This document shows, piece after piece, positions 27,509-36,801 of a stretch of 64,000 bases of DNA. The notes below the pieces were generated by a model. It saw only the letters and a program-made list of their open reading frames with translations, was not told where the DNA came from and ran no database searches. Position 1 is the stretch's first letter. Each line of letters opens with the position of its first letter. Made by a program: the position numbers and the translations under genes. This DNA is from Brevundimonas sp. SH203 (GTDB lineage Bacteria; Pseudomonadota; Alphaproteobacteria; Caulobacterales; Caulobacteraceae): positions 248,001-312,000 of the forward strand of contig NZ_BDMM01000005.1 of NCBI RefSeq assembly GCF_002157625.1, written 5' to 3'.

Positions 27509-28564
27509 CTATGCGGCAACGACCCAGGACTCAGGCCCTTCAAATGTCAGCCGAACGGCACTGGCGACTCCGCCAGCGGCATTCAGAGCTTCGATGAGGT
27601 TATGCCGACGCGATGGATCAGCCAGAAGCATGATGAATCCCCCCCCGCCTGCACCAGAGACCTTGCCGCCCCATGCACCATGCTCAATTGCCACCTCAAT
27701 GATGTCATCGATGGTGCTATTGGTTATCGTCGATGCCGTATTCTTCTTGGATAACCACGCCTTCCGAAGAACATTGGCCGTTTCACGAACCTTCCCCGCA
27801 AGAAGAAGAGACTTCATCTCAGCTGCATGATGCTTTATCTCATGCATCGACTGCAATGTCTTCGCATCGAGCGCGTTCAATCCGGACACCTGATTCTTAA
27901 TGATTTTAGCAGACTCCCGCGACTGACCGCTGAAGCAAATCACAAGCGAGGATTCAAATTCGTTCAAATATTCACGATGCAGACGAAGCGGGTTTACAAT
28001 CACGCCAACATCATTGGGCAAAAATTCAATATAGTTGAAGCCGCCAAAGGCTGCGGCATACTGATCCTGCTTGCCACCCAACATACCGAGCCGCTCGCGC
28101 TCCAAATAATAGGCCAGTTCTGCCACGTCATAGGGACCAAGCGGCACACGCAAGGCTAGGGCGTAGGCTTCGATCAACGCAACCATCAACGCAGACGATG
28201 CTCCCAGACCGGAACCGGCCGGCACATCTATGGTGGTCGAAATCGACAACGACATGGGCTTTCCGTCGTTATAGCGTTCCATCATGTGCGCATAAGCCAC
28301 ACGGTGCAGCGAAAGACCCGAGCGAACATCAAAGTCCATGCTGCACGGCAGGTCATCAGCCTGCCCGAGATCGTCTGCCCTGAAACATAGCCGCCCTTCG
28401 GGATTCTTTGTCAGATGAGCGTATGCATACCTGTCAATAGTCGCATTCAGCACCGCTCCGCCATGTTCCATATAATAGGAATTAAGGTCAGTGCCTCCCC
28501 CGCCGAGCCCCAATCGCAGAGGCGCCCTGGCACGGACGTTATCGTGCTTAAGATTTTCAAACAT
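27509..28564 (-). CDS. hddA: D-glycero-alpha-D-manno-heptose-7-phosphate kinase (GHMP)
   Basis: A 351-residue GHMP kinase. ARAPLRLGLGGGGTDLNSYY at 12-31, the ATP loop VPAGSGLGASSAL (114-126), GGKQDQYAAAFGG (163-175) and KVSGAGGGGFIMLL near 305-318 are the HddA pattern. It phosphorylates C1 of heptose-7-phosphate in GDP-heptose synthesis, the route used for surface polymers and S-layer glycans. It lies 30 bases after the glycosyltransferase gene in one operon. Some relatives act on L-fucose or other sugars, but the neighbour supports heptose. Confidence 0.87.
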   Translation of the reverse strand: MFENLKHDNVRARAPLRLGLGGGGTDLNSYYMEHGGAVLNATIDRYAYAHLTKNPEGRLCFRADDLGQADDLPCSMDFDVRSGLSLHRVAYAHMMERYNDGKPMSLSISTTIDVPAGSGLGASSALMVALIEAYALALRVPLGPYDVAELAYYLERERLGMLGGKQDQYAAAFGGFNYIEFLPNDVGVIVNPLRLHREYLNEFESSLVICFSGQSRESAKIIKNQVSGLNALDAKTLQSMHEIKHHAAEMKSLLLAGKVRETANVLRKAWLSKKNTASTITNSTIDDIIEVAIEHGAWGGKVSGAGGGGFIMLLADPSRRHNLIEALNAAGGVASAVRLTFEGPESWVVAA

Positions 28565-28594
28565 GATTATATCCGTTCAACAAAGACGCTTTCG

Positions 28595-31500
28595 TCATAA
28601 CTTGAGACGAAACAGACGCTTCCAGCCCTTCTTGCGTTTAGCCGGACGATCAGGAGTGGAATCCAGGAAAGGCTGAAGGCCAAACAGTTGCGATCCCTTT
28701 GATCGCCCCTCCTCACTCAGCGCCAAGCTTCGAACAACAGCTGGCTTGCCCTTACCCGACCGAAGCAAATTCAGATATGTGGCGAGACCGCCACCATCCG
28801 CCTCTCTGAGAAGAATTTTCTTGTAAGCCCTGCGCACGAAGTCCTCGCCGTCCAGCGCAAAAAGCTGCTCCAGAGAGGAGATGTCACCATCGGCATGCGC
28901 CTGAAGCTGAACATCAGGAACCTTGGCGGCCCCCTCATCCTTACCATTTTCGACACAGGCATCCGGTTCAGACCTCACAGTTCGGAACACCTGCCCGAAC
29001 CGACGCGGCGCGGCTGCTTCCAGCGCAACCGACAAACGCTCGATCGCTTCCACCTCCGCCACCACCATAGCGGCCTCGTCGGCAACAGTACGCAGAGCCT
29101 CAGAGATATCCGCCAGTTCGCCAAGCCTAGCCCCCGTGACCAGAACCGCCAGACGCTTGACGCGGACATCCAACCCCTCGCCCTGCTCGGACAACACCAG
29201 AAGCTCTTCCGACGTCGCGGAACGGCCAAAGGCTGCGCGGAACTGTTCTGTCGAGCTTGCCGTCAAAAGGAGAGTCAAAGAACTCTTATCGCCAGCAGGA
29301 CTATTCAACTGAGCGCCCGCCCAGTTCAACAAAGCCTCATTCCACTCCGCGCGCCCCGAAGCCATCAGCCAGAGCGTTGCAAATGCCACTGCCTGATCAC
29401 GCTTGTCCTGCCGCTCAATCAAACGGCCAATACCGCCATCCCGTCCGACATCTCCGTCGTCAATCAGCATCCCCAGATCAAAGGGTTCGGATGACACTGA
29501 AGAACTCAACGCCCTGACCACATGGCCAGCCAACTGCAGCGCCGTCATCTTCTGGCGCGAAGCCAGGCCCGCTCGGCGAGCGACGTCATGCACCAATTCA
29601 AGATGAACCTGAGCGTCAATCACCTTTAAGAGGCAGGCGCGCGAGGTGAGCATTCCCAGCAACACACGGTAGCGCCCCTGCTGTGTGCTTGCCCACCCAC
29701 GCCAAAGCAGCACCTGCTCTTGCGACGGCAACTGCGCCATCAAATCCAGACTCGCCGTCTCAATAAAGCTAAAATCATCTTCGATCAGCAGCGCACGATC
29801 CACCGCCACCTCATTCGCCAGTGACGTTAAGGCCCCCTTCATCCAAACGGTCGACTGCACTTCAACCCTGTCAAAATACCCATCTGGCGCGCGTTCCTGC
29901 GCCAAATGCGCCTGCCGGGTGGCGTACTCCTTACTGCCCAGGGCCTCCATCAGGGCCCGAAGTCGCGTCTGGGACATTTCGCTGTCTGGCAACTGGGCTT
30001 CCAACTCAGCGGCATCAGCGCTTCTTCCATGCAGGTCCGAGAAAATCCGCCCGACATAGAGTCGATACTCCGGCTCCCTGAGCAGACCTCTGAACCACGA
30101 CTGCAGGCTGCGCCAATGATCCGGACGAAGCCCCTGTACAGCCAAATTAGATTGAACAGCCGCCTGAACAAATGCAGCCGGCATGGTTCCAGCCGGCATT
30201 TGGGCCGCCAGATTCAGAACGACATCGACATTCGTCCAGCCTACAGCCCTCGCCTCATCCTGGACGCGAGCGACCTGGATCCATCCGACATCAGGCTTCA
30301 CAGCCTTCAAAATCGCTTTAATCAACCGATCACGAGAGATTTCCCTCATTTGTCCCAAAGCGCAAAGCAGGCTCAATGACTGTGCATAGCTCAGCGGCTG
30401 CTGATCATCACGAAGCGGCGCCCGCTCCTCAATCATTGCCACTATGCCATCGACAAATCCCTGCCATCGCGGCAGCGGTAGAGTTTCAATCTCTTTCTGC
30501 AGCGTCAGAACCGACGCATCATCAAGCAGCCCGCGCACGGCATCCACCAGAGCAGCGCCATCCTCAGGTTTTATGCGGACCTGACCATTCGCAGGCATGT
30601 CCAAAACGCTGGGAATAACTGCAGACACGATGCACGGCACGCCAAGCGCCAAACTTTCCACGGGCGGAGAGCCAAATCCTTCCGCCAGGGACAGATAGAT
30701 GGTCGCACGACTGTTCTGCATCAGACTGCGCAAGGCTTCATCATCAGGTCCGTCGACCCAGCGCAGCCAAGGATAGGTTTCGAAAGCCTTCAGCAAACGC
30801 CGCCGGTCTTCCGCCGCCAACCACCCCATGCGCCCAGCAAAGCACAGGCTGGCGATATGGCCGTCCGAGTTCACTCTTTCGAACGCCTCCAGAATCTGGA
30901 TCGGCTGCTTTCGCGGTTCAAGCGTGCCGACCACCACGAATTCGTCAGAAACCGGAACCTGTTGTCGATAGCTGCGTCCCAATCCGTCGGCACCTGGCGG
31001 AATAACATAATAATCCCGCCCATCTCCACGGTTTATGCGTGTGATATATTGTTCACGCATAGCAGTGGAAGTGAAAAAATTATTCCTATACCGACGTCTA
31101 TTCTCTAAAGAGATAACAACATTGTCGGCATGATCCCATTTTATATTGAAGTGCTGCGCATGCGTCCAGGAAAGGAAATCATGGCAAAGATTGAAAATCT
31201 TTTCCGGCCTATACCGCGCAGCGAACGAATAAAAATCGAGATTAAGGGACTCCTCGAGCGAAATCACCGCCCGACAGACATCAAGCGCTATGTCCGCATC
31301 CACCTCGAACGCGATCCGGTTTTTGGCCGAAATCAACCCCAACCAACCGACATTCGGCTCCATTCCCAGAGTCGGACTTTCCGCCTGAACCCGTCGCAAA
31401 ACCGGATCATCATGCTCGAACATGTTTCGGATATCCTCAAAGACATCCGGCGTCAGAATTCCAATTCTATCTGGGCCTAGCTCAACAAACGGAACCGTAT

Positions 31501-31648
31501 TCCCAATATGCGGCCAGCGGGTGCAAAACTCGTAGCAAACTCGCTGAATCCCCGTACGCGCTGGCCATGCTACGAAGTTGTTGACATTGATGAGAAAACG
31601 CCCGTCAAGAAGCGCTTTTGCAAAGGCCCGGGCATTATTACCCGACAT
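28595..31648 (-). CDS. Large GT4 glycosyltransferase with helical extension and C-terminal DUF4214-like module
   Basis: A 1017-residue protein. The N-terminal 410 residues form a GT-B glycosyltransferase: TGIQRVCYEF (32-41), VVGTLEPRKQP (239-249) and AEGFGSPPVE (322-331, nucleotide-sugar site). The next 500 residues are helical and unassigned, with a weak DUF4214-like piece around LREPEYRLYVGRIF. A clear DUF4214 module closes the protein (DGEDFVRRAYKKILLREADGG in pieces, LSEEGRSKG). The tail is very basic. Start ATG 31648 is chosen over an upstream GTG because GAGGG lies eight bases before it and it directly follows the stop of the previous gene. Probably adds a sugar to the surface polymer. 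Confidence 0.82.
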   Translation of the reverse strand: MSGNNARAFAKALLDGRFLINVNNFVAWPARTGIQRVCYEFCTRWPHIGNTVPFVELGPDRIGILTPDVFEDIRNMFEHDDPVLRRVQAESPTLGMEPNVGWLGLISAKNRIAFEVDADIALDVCRAVISLEESLNLDFYSFAARYRPEKIFNLCHDFLSWTHAQHFNIKWDHADNVVISLENRRRYRNNFFTSTAMREQYITRINRGDGRDYYVIPPGADGLGRSYRQQVPVSDEFVVVGTLEPRKQPIQILEAFERVNSDGHIASLCFAGRMGWLAAEDRRRLLKAFETYPWLRWVDGPDDEALRSLMQNSRATIYLSLAEGFGSPPVESLALGVPCIVSAVIPSVLDMPANGQVRIKPEDGAALVDAVRGLLDDASVLTLQKEIETLPLPRWQGFVDGIVAMIEERAPLRDDQQPLSYAQSLSLLCALGQMREISRDRLIKAILKAVKPDVGWIQVARVQDEARAVGWTNVDVVLNLAAQMPAGTMPAAFVQAAVQSNLAVQGLRPDHWRSLQSWFRGLLREPEYRLYVGRIFSDLHGRSADAAELEAQLPDSEMSQTRLRALMEALGSKEYATRQAHLAQERAPDGYFDRVEVQSTVWMKGALTSLANEVAVDRALLIEDDFSFIETASLDLMAQLPSQEQVLLWRGWASTQQGRYRVLLGMLTSRACLLKVIDAQVHLELVHDVARRAGLASRQKMTALQLAGHVVRALSSSVSSEPFDLGMLIDDGDVGRDGGIGRLIERQDKRDQAVAFATLWLMASGRAEWNEALLNWAGAQLNSPAGDKSSLTLLLTASSTEQFRAAFGRSATSEELLVLSEQGEGLDVRVKRLAVLVTGARLGELADISEALRTVADEAAMVVAEVEAIERLSVALEAAAPRRFGQVFRTVRSEPDACVENGKDEGAAKVPDVQLQAHADGDISSLEQLFALDGEDFVRRAYKKILLREADGGGLATYLNLLRSGKGKPAVVRSLALSEEGRSKGSQLFGLQPFLDSTPDRPAKRKKGWKRLFRLKL

Positions 31649-31649
31649 C

Positions 31650-33686
31650 TCAGCGACCCTCACGAGCCGGACCAAAAATCATGGCCAGAAGGTTGCGCGC
31701 ATAGGCGCCGAAGTCATGCTTCACCGCAAACTCGCCCCACCCCAGCCCCGGCCGATCCTCATAGGCCCCAGAAGCAATCAGTTCTGCAAGTTGCTCCGCA
31801 TAGATTGTCGGCGATGAGCCATCCGCCACACGCCGGATAAACTGCGGAGCCTCAATGGATCGAGCCAGATTTTCTGAAGCAACACCATGCATACCGGCAG
31901 AAACAGCATCAAGAAGCGCGCCAGAAACCTGCCCAAAAGGTATCTGCCTGATTTGAAGCACAATATCACCCGCCACCAAGTACCTAGCGTACTGTTCTTC
32001 AGAGACAGATCCTACAATTTTTACAAATTCATTCAGATCAAAGCGCTCAATATAACTATCCAACTCCGCCCTCAATTCAGGTCGAATAGGCCCGACGAAC
32101 AGAAACTGGAAAGCTACCCCCCACGATTTCAACTCACTCAGGGCGAACAGACACTGTTTCGCTCCCTTCTGGAGATGGACCTCACCAAAAGAAATTATGC
32201 ACGGAATCTGAGGATCGATTCCCGAACTGTATTTTGCGCTCAGCCGCTTATCGGCTGAGAGTTCTTCTTTTTTGAATGAATAAGGCATACCAACCGGAAA
32301 ATATTCCACATGGCTATCATAGATTTCATCGATTACAGAGCACGCAATAGGACTATGAACGATTACGCCATCCGCCACCTCAACTATTGGGGACAGAAGA
32401 GGCCTGCCGAACTCAGACAAACGACCGATGAGCACCCCCACTTCATGCGCGGGATACAACTTACCAAGTTCCCGCTTCAGCAGTTGCTCCAATTCCTCGC
32501 GCCCTAGCAATACGTAAAGGAAGTCCAACATGTGGGCGTCATGCTGGATCACGACACCGCCATGACGACGCAACAGCATATAAATCGGCAAGTATAGTGG
32601 ATGGTTGCCCAGTACGTAGACAATCTCATCATAACGATCCGCCGGGAATGAATCGCTGAGACGATACACGCCATGAACACGCTTGCGGTGCAGGGGCAGC
32701 ATGTCGCTGTTGGTCCAGATATCCAACTCGCACAACTCGGTCAGCGCCATCGCCAGATCAAGCGACGAGTGCGGCGGCCCGCCCAGATCCGGGAACATCG
32801 GCGTCACCAAGGCGATTTTCGGTCTTGTCGGAACCGGCGGCGCTTCCTGATCAGACAATTCCTCCAGCGCCGTCAAAAACGCCTCTGGAACAGCCTCGCC
32901 GTCATCCCGATCCGCCTTGACCGCTCGCTCACAGAGCTCAGCCAGACTCTTGACGACATCGCCTGCCGCAATCTCCAACCAGGCGCCGCCCCAAGCTTCG
33001 ACCTCCCAAGCGGCAACCACCGTCGGCTCTCCTCTTGGCAAGAGCACAAGTCCGGATCTGGAGACGAGTTCACGAACCCCCCCTTCATCCAGAAGGACAT
33101 TCAGTACCTCTGGAGCCTCAACAACACTGCCCCCGTTCAGAGTGACAATGCGCGCATCAGTCCCCCTTACAGCCGCCACCAAATCCCGCATGACATCCTT
33201 GTTGGAGGCAACAGCACCATCAACAAGAACCAGCGATTTCGACACATTCTCGACCAGTTCAAGCTGAAGCTGATCCAGCTCTGAGACAACCACCACTGAA
33301 CTCGCTTGGCGGCCCAGCGGAATTTCGGCAAGGCCCGCCCCACAGACTGCATAACCCGCACCAGATCCCACATCGTCCCGCCACACGACCGACAGGAGGC
33401 GCACGAATGGACGCATCTGGGGACGCAGATTTGTCGCCAAGTCCGTCGCATAGCACCCGGCCGAGATCAAGGTGAACGACCTGCGCTTCACCGGCAGAGC
33501 ATAAACTACACGACCCGCCCTTTGCGACAGTCCCGCAGGAAGAGGTGATCCACGAGTGGCCAGCAACGTCACAGACCGGGTCTGCACCAGTTGCTGCGTC
33601 AACCCCAGCAGCGCACGCGCCAAGGGAGTTGAACGGCCAACCCGCTGCACCAGCCGCACGTCAATAATCAAATTGGCGATTTTCAT
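31650..33686 (-). CDS. GT4-like glycosyltransferase with long N-terminal region
   Basis: A 678-residue protein, first gene of the five-gene operon. Residues 1-285 contain no recognised motif, though they look like a degenerate GT-B N-terminal fold (MKIANLIIDVRLVQRVGRST). Residues 290-670 are a GT-B enzyme: KIALVTPMFPDLGGPPHSSL, an IVHSPIACSVI helix, CIISFGEVHLQKGAKQCL, and a C-terminal nucleotide-sugar region where the usual E-x7-E is weak (FGQVSGALLDAVSAGM). The donor sugar is unknown. The stop is followed one base later by the next start, indicating tight coupling. Confidence 0.72.
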   Translation of the reverse strand: MKIANLIIDVRLVQRVGRSTPLARALLGLTQQLVQTRSVTLLATRGSPLPAGLSQRAGRVVYALPVKRRSFTLISAGCYATDLATNLRPQMRPFVRLLSVVWRDDVGSGAGYAVCGAGLAEIPLGRQASSVVVVSELDQLQLELVENVSKSLVLVDGAVASNKDVMRDLVAAVRGTDARIVTLNGGSVVEAPEVLNVLLDEGGVRELVSRSGLVLLPRGEPTVVAAWEVEAWGGAWLEIAAGDVVKSLAELCERAVKADRDDGEAVPEAFLTALEELSDQEAPPVPTRPKIALVTPMFPDLGGPPHSSLDLAMALTELCELDIWTNSDMLPLHRKRVHGVYRLSDSFPADRYDEIVYVLGNHPLYLPIYMLLRRHGGVVIQHDAHMLDFLYVLLGREELEQLLKRELGKLYPAHEVGVLIGRLSEFGRPLLSPIVEVADGVIVHSPIACSVIDEIYDSHVEYFPVGMPYSFKKEELSADKRLSAKYSSGIDPQIPCIISFGEVHLQKGAKQCLFALSELKSWGVAFQFLFVGPIRPELRAELDSYIERFDLNEFVKIVGSVSEEQYARYLVAGDIVLQIRQIPFGQVSGALLDAVSAGMHGVASENLARSIEAPQFIRRVADGSSPTIYAEQLAELIASGAYEDRPGLGWGEFAVKHDFGAYARNLLAMIFGPAREGR

Positions 33687-34359
33687 TCTCAGAGCGCAAC
33701 ACGATTAAAGGAAGAAAGCCAAGCTCAGAAACGCTCTGAACGACAACAATTCTGGTCAAATGCTATAGCACCTACAACAGCAAGCGCCCCAGATCAAAGT
33801 GGCGGAACCCCGCCACACCAAACTCACCTCCTCGTCTTTCGGTCGCCGCTCTAGCCTGTTTTTCGCATGATCCCCCGAGTTCACAGCCACAATGCATTTG
33901 AAGGCTAGCGCCTTGCTCGCCCGCGACATACTCACACAATGTTGCAGCCACAATCATGAGGAGATCAGATCGAATCGCTAGATTTCTGAGTCTTTGATGC
34001 GAAACCGTGACGAATAGGCAAGCAGCCCCATTAAAAGGCTACCCCCACCCAAGACAGGCCTGAAATATGCCCCCCAATAATCTTATTTCTCATCGATTTT
34101 AAGAAATTTTCGCAAAAGCAAAAAATTCTGGAACCATCTATCAAAAATCTGATTTCACAGATAATTTTTTACCGCTTTCTCAATACAACACCTTTCTCAT
34201 ACTCGGAACCACCGCTATATAGCATTATTCATCAACCTGATCCAGAAAATTGACAGAAAGACTCACAATACCGATTCAAAAATTCAAATCCGAATTTTAG
34301 GTTTACTAATAAATGAACTATACACCAATGATAAGTGACAACTTCCAAGAGACCAAATC
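33687..34359. other. AT-rich intergenic region
   Basis: These 673 bases separate the minus-strand glycosyltransferase operon from the plus-strand decayed methyltransferase gene. Base composition is clearly more A/T-rich than elsewhere. Near the operon start are an inverted repeat TCAGA-AACGC-TCTGA (33725-33739) and a perfect palindrome TGCTATAGCA (33761-33770), possible promoter elements. A small hairpin ATCTG-ATTTCA-CAGAT flanked by A and T runs lies at 34147-34162. No gene is seen. Confidence 0.55.
34147..34170. terminator. Weak possible bidirectional terminator
   Basis: A five-bp stem ATCTG/CAGAT with a six-base loop is preceded by an A run and followed by AATTTTTT. The stem is short, so efficiency would be low; no gene ends directly before it. 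Confidence 0.25.
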
Positions 34360-35420
34360 ATGAAATGGCAAGACCTTTTCGACTTTGACCGACACGATAT
34401 CAAATCTAATAATTGCCTTGTTGCGACATCTGGAATGTCGATATCAGAGGCATGGAGTCGATGGAGTTGTGAAACGAAAGTCAATCTTTCAATACCCAGA
34501 AACAAATTAGGTAGCCATGACGTGGCCATCATCATGGAACTAGTTCCACATATCGACAATCAATATCTGAAAAATCAAAAAGCAACCATATCACACAATG
34601 GCATTGTTATTGCCGACTGGGACATTTCCTACAATTGGTATAGATTACGAGGAATAACAATTGCAGAAAACCGCCTTTCCAACGAAAGAAGCACAGACCT
34701 TCACATAAATATTCCAAACGCAACAAGCCCGAAAGAACTAGGCGTAAACGAGGATTCTCGAAAACTATGGATCGGAATTAACAGAATCTGGGTCGCTAAT
34801 ATAAATGAATACTCTAGTGTCGCAGACAAGATCAATGAACTCGGCTCCCGCTTTGTAGGCGCAGAATCTAGAAAGACATGGGATATCAAACAGCTAAACG
34901 GCTTCTGAGATCAATTTATAACCGGCCCTAACGTTCTCGACATTGGTTTTTCCAGCTACGGCGACGCACGCGTCGTTCCTATAGTGCATGGCGCCATCGG
35001 AGTAGATATCGACTACCCTGGATATGATGGAAAGCACCTGCCATTTGACGATGATAGTCAAGACACAGTTTACTCTAGTCACTGCCTTGAACATATTTCA
35101 GACCCGCTGAGCGTTATTCAGGACTGGCACCGGGTCACCAAAATCGGCGGCCACATCATTATCGCCGTACCCAGCCGTGATCTTTTCGAACGACGCCGAC
35201 GCCCCCATCATTATGGAACAAAGAATACCTCAGAATGTATATCTGCGCCTCGCTACTGACAGAAATAGAATTTGCACTAAGACCAAACAGCTTCAAAGTT
35301 CGATACCTATCATAGAAGGACTATTTGTTTGACTACACTCGCCGCCCTGAATTATCTCCTTACGGAAACTATAAAATTACAGTAGTAATAAAAAAATTAG
35401 CCCTCCAGAATGGTGCCTGA
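34360..35420 (+). pseudogene. Decayed SAM-dependent methyltransferase gene (beta-sandwich + methyltransferase)
   Basis: One reading frame runs from MKWQDLFDFD through a beta-sandwich-like domain to TGA at 34906-34908, and continues in the same frame after the stop into a SAM methyltransferase: VLDIGFSSYG (motif I), GVDIDYPGYDG, LPFDDDSQD, SSHCLEHISD and GGHIIIAVPSRDLFE. At a run of five C (35202-35206) the meaningful frame shifts; it then reads PSLWNKEYLRMY, SLLTEIEFALRPNSFKVRYL, meets TAG at 35313-35315 and resumes KDYLFDYTRR to TGA 35418-35420. Two nonsense codons plus a frameshift mean the gene is dead. Codon use is AT-rich, unlike the core genome. Intact relatives modify sugars in surface-glycan loci. 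The first domain could still be made as a 182-residue protein. Confidence 0.85.
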
Positions 35421-35453
35421 TCGATTGATCTGATAGAAAGCGCCCTGAAATTC

Positions 35454-35499
35454 GATCACTCTGCAGGAATCCGTCGTATCCAATTCCTGCAGAGTGATC
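35454..35499. repeat. 17-bp perfect inverted repeat
   Basis: GATCACTCTGCAGGAAT (35454-35470) and its exact reverse complement (35483-35499) are separated by 12 bases. It lies between the dead methyltransferase and the GT4 start. No T tract follows on either strand, so it is not a standard terminator. It may be an RNA or DNA hairpin that affects glycosyltransferase expression, or a mobile-element scar. Confidence 0.7.
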
Positions 35500-35523
35500 A
35501 TGAATGACGCCTGAGGGGTTTTA

Positions 35524-36801
35524 GTGGGCATCTGGACGAGAATACGAAACGCCCTTGAACGGCGCCCCTCACCGTTGTGGCTGGAACGTGCGAAAATCCG
35601 GTGGAGTCGCACCGCAATCGCGTCCGGGCGTCGAGCACCACACGTCACGGGCTCGCGACGCCTGTTTATAGACGTCTCTGTCATTGCCAAGAATGACGCT
35701 GGCACTGGCATTCAACGCGTCGTACGTGGCATAGCTCTGCGCGAGGAACAGTTTCGTCGCGCCGGTTGGGACGTCTGGTTTGTATGCGCGACGCGAAAAC
35801 GGCCTTACCATCGCATATCCTGGCCACACCCGGCTGAAAATGATCGCACACCGATTGAGGGCGGTCAGGGCGATGTTTTTCTGGGACTGGACTATGCGCT
35901 TGATACAGTGCGCTTCCAGGAACGGCAGTTACGAGATCTGGCGAAAAAAGGTGTACTTCAATGGTATCTGGTGCACGACCTACTACCCGTGCAAAGACCA
36001 GACTGGTTTCCATCAAGCGCAGGCCTGCGTTTTCATAAATGGCTTCGTGTTCTGGCGTCCGTAAGTGACGGTTATCTCTGCAATTCCCGGCAAACCGAGA
36101 CTGACGTCAAACGCTGCCTTGGCGACCTTTTCGACGTCAATGACGGCTATGCCACACACGTCCTGCCCATGGGCACCGACATCAGGAACAGCCTGCACAC
36201 CACTGGCTTGCCAGACGATTTCGAAGCATGGCTTCAAAGTCTCGACGCCCCCCTGATATTGACCGTTGGCACCATTGAACCGCGCAAAGGGCACGACGAC
36301 CTTCTTGACGCATTCTCCAACTTATGGGCGCGCGGATATGGGGCCAAGCTTGTTCTGGTCGGTCGAGAAGGATGGAACGTTGAAGTCCTGATGGCCCGAA
36401 TCCACTCCCATCCCGAGCTTGGGCGCAGATTATTCCACTTCAGTCAAGCCAGCGATGAAGCTCTCATACTGCTATACGAGACCTGTCAAGGCGTCATCAT
36501 TCCCTCGCTCGCCGAAGGCTACGGCCTGCCGCTCATCGAGGCTCTGGGCTATCGCAAACCCGTCCTGGCGCGAGACATCGAAGTCTTCCGCGTTCACGAA
36601 AAATCTGGTGTTCGCTATTTCCCCGCAACCGCTTCGCCTCAAGTTCTGGCTGACAACATCCTGACATGGATGGCCGACGTCGCAGCGGGATTTGCCGAAG
36701 TCACCAGCGCCGACCCCGTCACTTGGGAAGACAGCGTCACTGCCCTTCTTGAAGTTCTTCAGTCTCAAGCGTCTTCGGTGAAACCGCACCCAGATACGTG
36801 A
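35524..36801 (+). CDS. GT4 family glycosyltransferase
   Basis: A 425-residue GT-B enzyme with no membrane segment. TGIQRVVRGI at 61-70, LTVGTIEPRKGH (246-257) and the SLAEGYGLPLIEALG region carry the GT4 signatures, including E-x7-E. The start is GTG, supported by GAGGGG at 35513-35518 with a five-base spacer. It is the only intact plus-strand gene of the island and lies behind a strong inverted repeat. It shares TGIQRV and EPRK blocks with the 1017-residue glycosyltransferase, so the two are distant paralogues. Its last 65 bases overlap the convergent unknown gene. Confidence 0.88.
   Translation: MGIWTRIRNALERRPSPLWLERAKIRWSRTAIASGRRAPHVTGSRRLFIDVSVIAKNDAGTGIQRVVRGIALREEQFRRAGWDVWFVCATRKRPYHRISWPHPAENDRTPIEGGQGDVFLGLDYALDTVRFQERQLRDLAKKGVLQWYLVHDLLPVQRPDWFPSSAGLRFHKWLRVLASVSDGYLCNSRQTETDVKRCLGDLFDVNDGYATHVLPMGTDIRNSLHTTGLPDDFEAWLQSLDAPLILTVGTIEPRKGHDDLLDAFSNLWARGYGAKLVLVGREGWNVEVLMARIHSHPELGRRLFHFSQASDEALILLYETCQGVIIPSLAEGYGLPLIEALGYRKPVLARDIEVFRVHEKSGVRYFPATASPQVLADNILTWMADVAAGFAEVTSADPVTWEDSVTALLEVLQSQASSVKPHPDT

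Noticed and set aside
33756..33957. Short minus-strand frames in the AT-rich gap
   Set aside because: Two overlapping frames of 61-65 codons with no motif or ribosome site, covering promoter-like palindromes.
35202..35206. Frameshift at the C run explained as a sequencing error only
   Set aside because: Possible for this one lesion, but two in-frame stop codons in the same gene remain, so decay is favoured.
35454..35499. 17-bp inverted repeat as an intrinsic terminator
   Set aside because: Neither strand has a T run after the stem.
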